Source: Thermoleophilia bacterium (GTDB lineage Bacteria > Actinomycetota > Thermoleophilia > Miltoncostaeales > Miltoncostaeaceae). From it: a stretch of DNA of 6,823 nt. The stretch spans positions 1-6,823 of the forward strand of contig JAEMRL010000130.1 in NCBI GenBank assembly GCA_016463385.1, written 5' to 3'. The translations under genes and the position numbers were made by a program. Under the pieces are notes generated by a model that saw only the letters and a program-made list of their open reading frames with translations, did no database searches and was not told where the DNA came from. Of this stretch, positions 5,270 to 6,823 are shown piece by piece; the stretch's first letter is position 1; each line of letters opens with the position of its first letter.

Positions 5270-6173
5270 CGAGGCGCTGGAACCTGCGGCGCCCTCCGGG
5301 CCGGAGCATCCCGAGCCTCGGCCGGGGGAGGGCGTCGACGATCGGCTCCAGCGCGGCGGCGAGCTCTGCGGCGGTCGGCCGGTCGCCGGGGCGCCGCTCC
5401 AGGCAGGCCCGGATGGCGGCGGCGAGCGGGGCGGGGGTGCCGCGTGGCAGCGGCACGGGATCGGCGGCGAGCTGCGGGTAGCGCTCGCGCAGCGGCGCGT
5501 CGCCACGGCCGGGTTCGGGGAAGGCGCGGCGCCCACCCGCGAGCTCGTGGACCGTCGCTCCGAGGCCCCATACGTCGGCCGCCGGGCCGATCTCGTCCGC
5601 CCGGTCCGGATCGCACTGCTCGGGGGCCATGTAGCCGGCGGTTCCGACCGGGCCCGGGTCGCGCCTCGCCTGCTCGATGGTCCGGGCGACGCTCAGATCG
5701 ATCAGCCGCGGGGGGCCGGCCATGATCACGTTGCGCGGCTTGACGTCGAGGTGCACCCAGCCGCGCCCGCCGACGTAGTGCAGCACCGCCGCCAGCTGGA
5801 GCGCCAGCGAGAGCACCTGCTCGACGGCCACCACCTCGCGCCGGATGTAGGTCGACACGCGCGGGCCCTCGAGGAACTCCAGCACCAGATGCGGCCGCGG
5901 GCCGTCCAGCACGGCGTCGAAGCCGCGCACCAGGCTCGGGTGGCGCAGCGCGTCGAGCGCCCGCGCCTCGCCCGCGAGGCCCTCGAGGGTGCCGCGGTGA
6001 CCGACGCGCCCGGGGCGCACCACCTTCACCGTGACCAGGTGGTGGAGGTCGTCGTCCCACGCCAGATGGGCCTCGTAGCGCCGGCCGCCGCCGAGCAGGC
6101 GCACGGCGTGGCGCCCGGGGGCGATCTCGTCGCCCTCCGAGAACCCCCAGGAGCTCCGGGCGGGATCCGTCAT
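5265..6173 (-). CDS. Ser/Thr protein kinase-like protein (Hanks-type), atypical motifs
   Basis: The 302-residue product is a single eukaryotic-type kinase domain. A glycine-rich loop (about 27-35) leads to VAIK-type Lys50 (VTVKV), a likely helix-C Glu69, hinge HLVLEFLEGP (95-104), catalytic loop HLDVKPRN (141-148, Asp143 and Asn148 kept), DLS in place of DFG (Asp159), YMAPE (181-185), Asp200 in DVWGLG, and the subdomain XI Arg265 (GDRPT). All key catalytic residues are present, so activity is plausible. However, HRD has become HLD and DFG has become DLS, so it is a non-RD kinase that may not need activation-loop phosphorylation. It ends with a short basic tail and has no membrane helix or PASTA domains, so it is cytosolic. 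ATG 6173 is chosen over ATG 6200 because 6200 falls inside the proposed -10; neither has a good ribosome site. Longer versions upstream read through noncoding sequence. Confidence 0.93.
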   Translation of the reverse strand: MTDPARSSWGFSEGDEIAPGRHAVRLLGGGRRYEAHLAWDDDLHHLVTVKVVRPGRVGHRGTLEGLAGEARALDALRHPSLVRGFDAVLDGPRPHLVLEFLEGPRVSTYIRREVVAVEQVLSLALQLAAVLHYVGGRGWVHLDVKPRNVIMAGPPRLIDLSVARTIEQARRDPGPVGTAGYMAPEQCDPDRADEIGPAADVWGLGATVHELAGGRRAFPEPGRGDAPLRERYPQLAADPVPLPRGTPAPLAAAIRACLERRPGDRPTAAELAAALEPIVDALPRPRLGMLRPGGRRRFQRLA

Positions 6174-6199
6174 CGCGGGTGGTGGCCGTGCATGGCCCA

Positions 6200-6255
6200 T
6201 CTCTATCCCGGCCCGGTGTGGCGGGCATGAGACACGGATGAGAGTGCTCTCATCC
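6200..6255 (-). promoter_or_regulatory. Promoter with TCTCA direct-repeat array, for the kinase gene
   Basis: The minus strand shows TCTCA at 6243-6239 and 6232-6228 (11-bp spacing), plus a degenerate third copy, CCACA, at 6221-6217. The first is preceded by an inverted half-site giving TGAGAGCACTCTCA (6252-6239). TAGAGA (6205-6200) follows the third copy after 11 bases, exactly as at 5215-5269. The implied start is near 6193, giving a leader of about 20 bases to ATG 6173. The 12-mer CGGGCATGAGAC (plus strand) is shared by both arrays (5248-5259 and 6222-6233). Confidence 0.6.
6236..6255. repeat. Perfect inverted repeat, candidate operator
   Basis: GGATGAGAGTGCTCTCATCC has two 9-bp arms around a 2-bp centre. 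It lies in the 166-bp gap between the divergent kinase and GAF genes, and contains the outermost half-sites of the kinase promoter array. It could bind a dimeric regulator and might influence both directions, although it lies about 70 bp before the proposed -10 of the GAF gene. Confidence 0.65.
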
Positions 6256-6327
6256 CCTCTGCGGCTCCGTGACCGAACGAGCGACACGATCGCGGTCCCG
6301 TGGCACTGCGCCGCTTCCCGGGCGCGG

Positions 6328-6333
6328 TACCCT
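6328..6333 (+). promoter_or_regulatory. Candidate -10 box for a leaderless GAF-gene transcript
   Basis: TACCCT ends six bases before the GTG at 6340, so transcription would start at or next to the start codon, the usual layout of leaderless mRNAs in actinomycetes. No -35 is recognisable. The GGGGGG directly before the GTG is too close to serve as an ordinary ribosome site. Confidence 0.45.
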
Positions 6334-6339
6334 CGGGGG

Positions 6340-6823
6340 GTGGACGATGGCGACAGGCCGGTGGGGGAGCCCGGTCCCGAGGTGGACGCCATCCATCCTC
6401 TCCTTTCGCGCCAGCTCAGCCGGCTGCGGATCGATCCGTCCTCGGCGCCGGGCGACGACGACTGGCGCACCCTGCTCGCACGCGTCAGCAGGGCGTACGA
6501 GAGCGCCGACCAGGACCGCTACCTGATGGAGCGGTCGCTCACGATCTCCAGCCGGGAGATGGGCGAGCTCTACCGCACCGTCGCGCGCGGGGAGGCCGAG
6601 CAGGCGGCGCTGCGGCGGGTCGCGACCGCCGTCGCCGCGGAGGCCCCGCCGGAGGAGGTGTTCGGGCTCGTCGCCCGTCAGGTCGCGGCGATCCTCGACG
6701 CCGACTGCGGCTTCGTCGTGCGCTTCGAGGGGGGAGCCAACGGACGCATCGTCGGCTCGTGGCAGCGCCCCGGCGTCCGCCTGCCGCCGCAGCAGGTCTT
6801 CGAGCGGACCGATGCGAGCGCCA
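6340..6823 (+). CDS. GAF-domain signalling protein, N-terminal part (runs off right edge)
   Basis: The frame stays open for 161 codons from GTG 6340 to the window edge. Residues 1-40 are a variable leader. Residues about 44-90 form a charged helical, probably coiled-coil, segment with the motif ESADQDRYLMERSLTISSREMGELY, which I associate with the region just before PAS/GAF sensor modules in histidine kinases and diguanylate cyclases. From about residue 91 a GAF domain begins (LRRVATAVAAEAPPEEVFGLV, then VAAILDADCGFVVRFE and IVGSW). No membrane helix is seen in the visible part, so it is probably a cytosolic sensor. The output domain (histidine kinase, GGDEF or other) is outside the window. 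GTG 6361 and GTG 6382 are alternative starts; 6340 is preferred because of the TACCCT box just upstream. It is divergent from the kinase gene, which suggests a linked signalling role. Confidence 0.85.
   Translation, partial: MDDGDRPVGEPGPEVDAIHPLLSRQLSRLRIDPSSAPGDDDWRTLLARVSRAYESADQDRYLMERSLTISSREMGELYRTVARGEAEQAALRRVATAVAAEAPPEEVFGLVARQVAAILDADCGFVVRFEGGANGRIVGSWQRPGVRLPPQQVFERTDASA

Noticed and set aside
5253..6230. Plus-strand open frame opposite the kinase
   Set aside because: It is the antisense shadow of a kinase whose catalytic motifs are all in order on the minus strand.
6174..6470. N-terminal extension of the kinase to 401 residues
   Set aside because: It would run through the promoter array, the palindrome and the start of the divergent GAF gene, and its sequence is low-quality and Arg/Ser-rich.

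Overview
The window comes from a very GC-rich bacterium (third codon positions almost always G or C). The best guess is an actinomycete-type genome, probably class Thermoleophilia (Solirubrobacter/Conexibacter/Gaiella-like). This rests on codon bias, the TANNNT-type -10 boxes, a typical actinobacterial LutABC set, a tmRNA tag ending in LALAA, and the style of the signalling genes. The lineage is inferred, not proven.

Left part (1-3102, minus strand): a lactate-utilisation operon lutA-lutB-lutC (3102 to 435), tightly packed with a 4-bp lutA/lutB overlap and a 25-bp lutB/lutC overlap. The three proteins form the iron-sulfur, flavin-independent L-lactate dehydrogenase (lactate to pyruvate). Downstream on the same strand is the start of a lipoprotein gene that runs off the left edge. 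No lactate permease or LutR regulator is in view.

Middle (3103-3592): divergent from lutA, after only 52 bp, lies ssrA (tmRNA, 3155-3521), missing from any protein-level view. The acceptor stem, P2 helix, first pseudoknot, tag reading frame and T-arm can all be placed by eye. Its T-loop does not have the usual TTCRANN sequence. A strong hairpin terminator (3529-3572) follows.

Right-centre (3593-4544): a small uncharacterised gene on the minus strand, then a 182-residue plus-strand gene carrying two copies of a short helical unit, closed by a 17-bp terminator hairpin shared with the convergent next gene.

Right part (4545-6823): a minus-strand pair and one divergent gene. A membrane-anchored or exported protein with an Asp/Asn/Gly-rich repeat tail (4545-5171) lies downstream of a Ser/Thr protein kinase-like gene (5265-6173). 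Divergent from the kinase is the start of a cytosolic GAF-domain signalling protein (6340 to the edge). The kinase gene and the repeat-protein gene are preceded by the same regulatory layout: an inverted TGAG-N6-CTCA element, TCTCA direct repeats every 11 bp, and a TAG-type -10 hexamer at identical spacing. This looks like a binding array for an OmpR/PhoB-type response regulator and is the most interesting non-coding signal in the window. It suggests that the kinase, the exported repeat protein and possibly the GAF sensor form one signalling/envelope-response unit.
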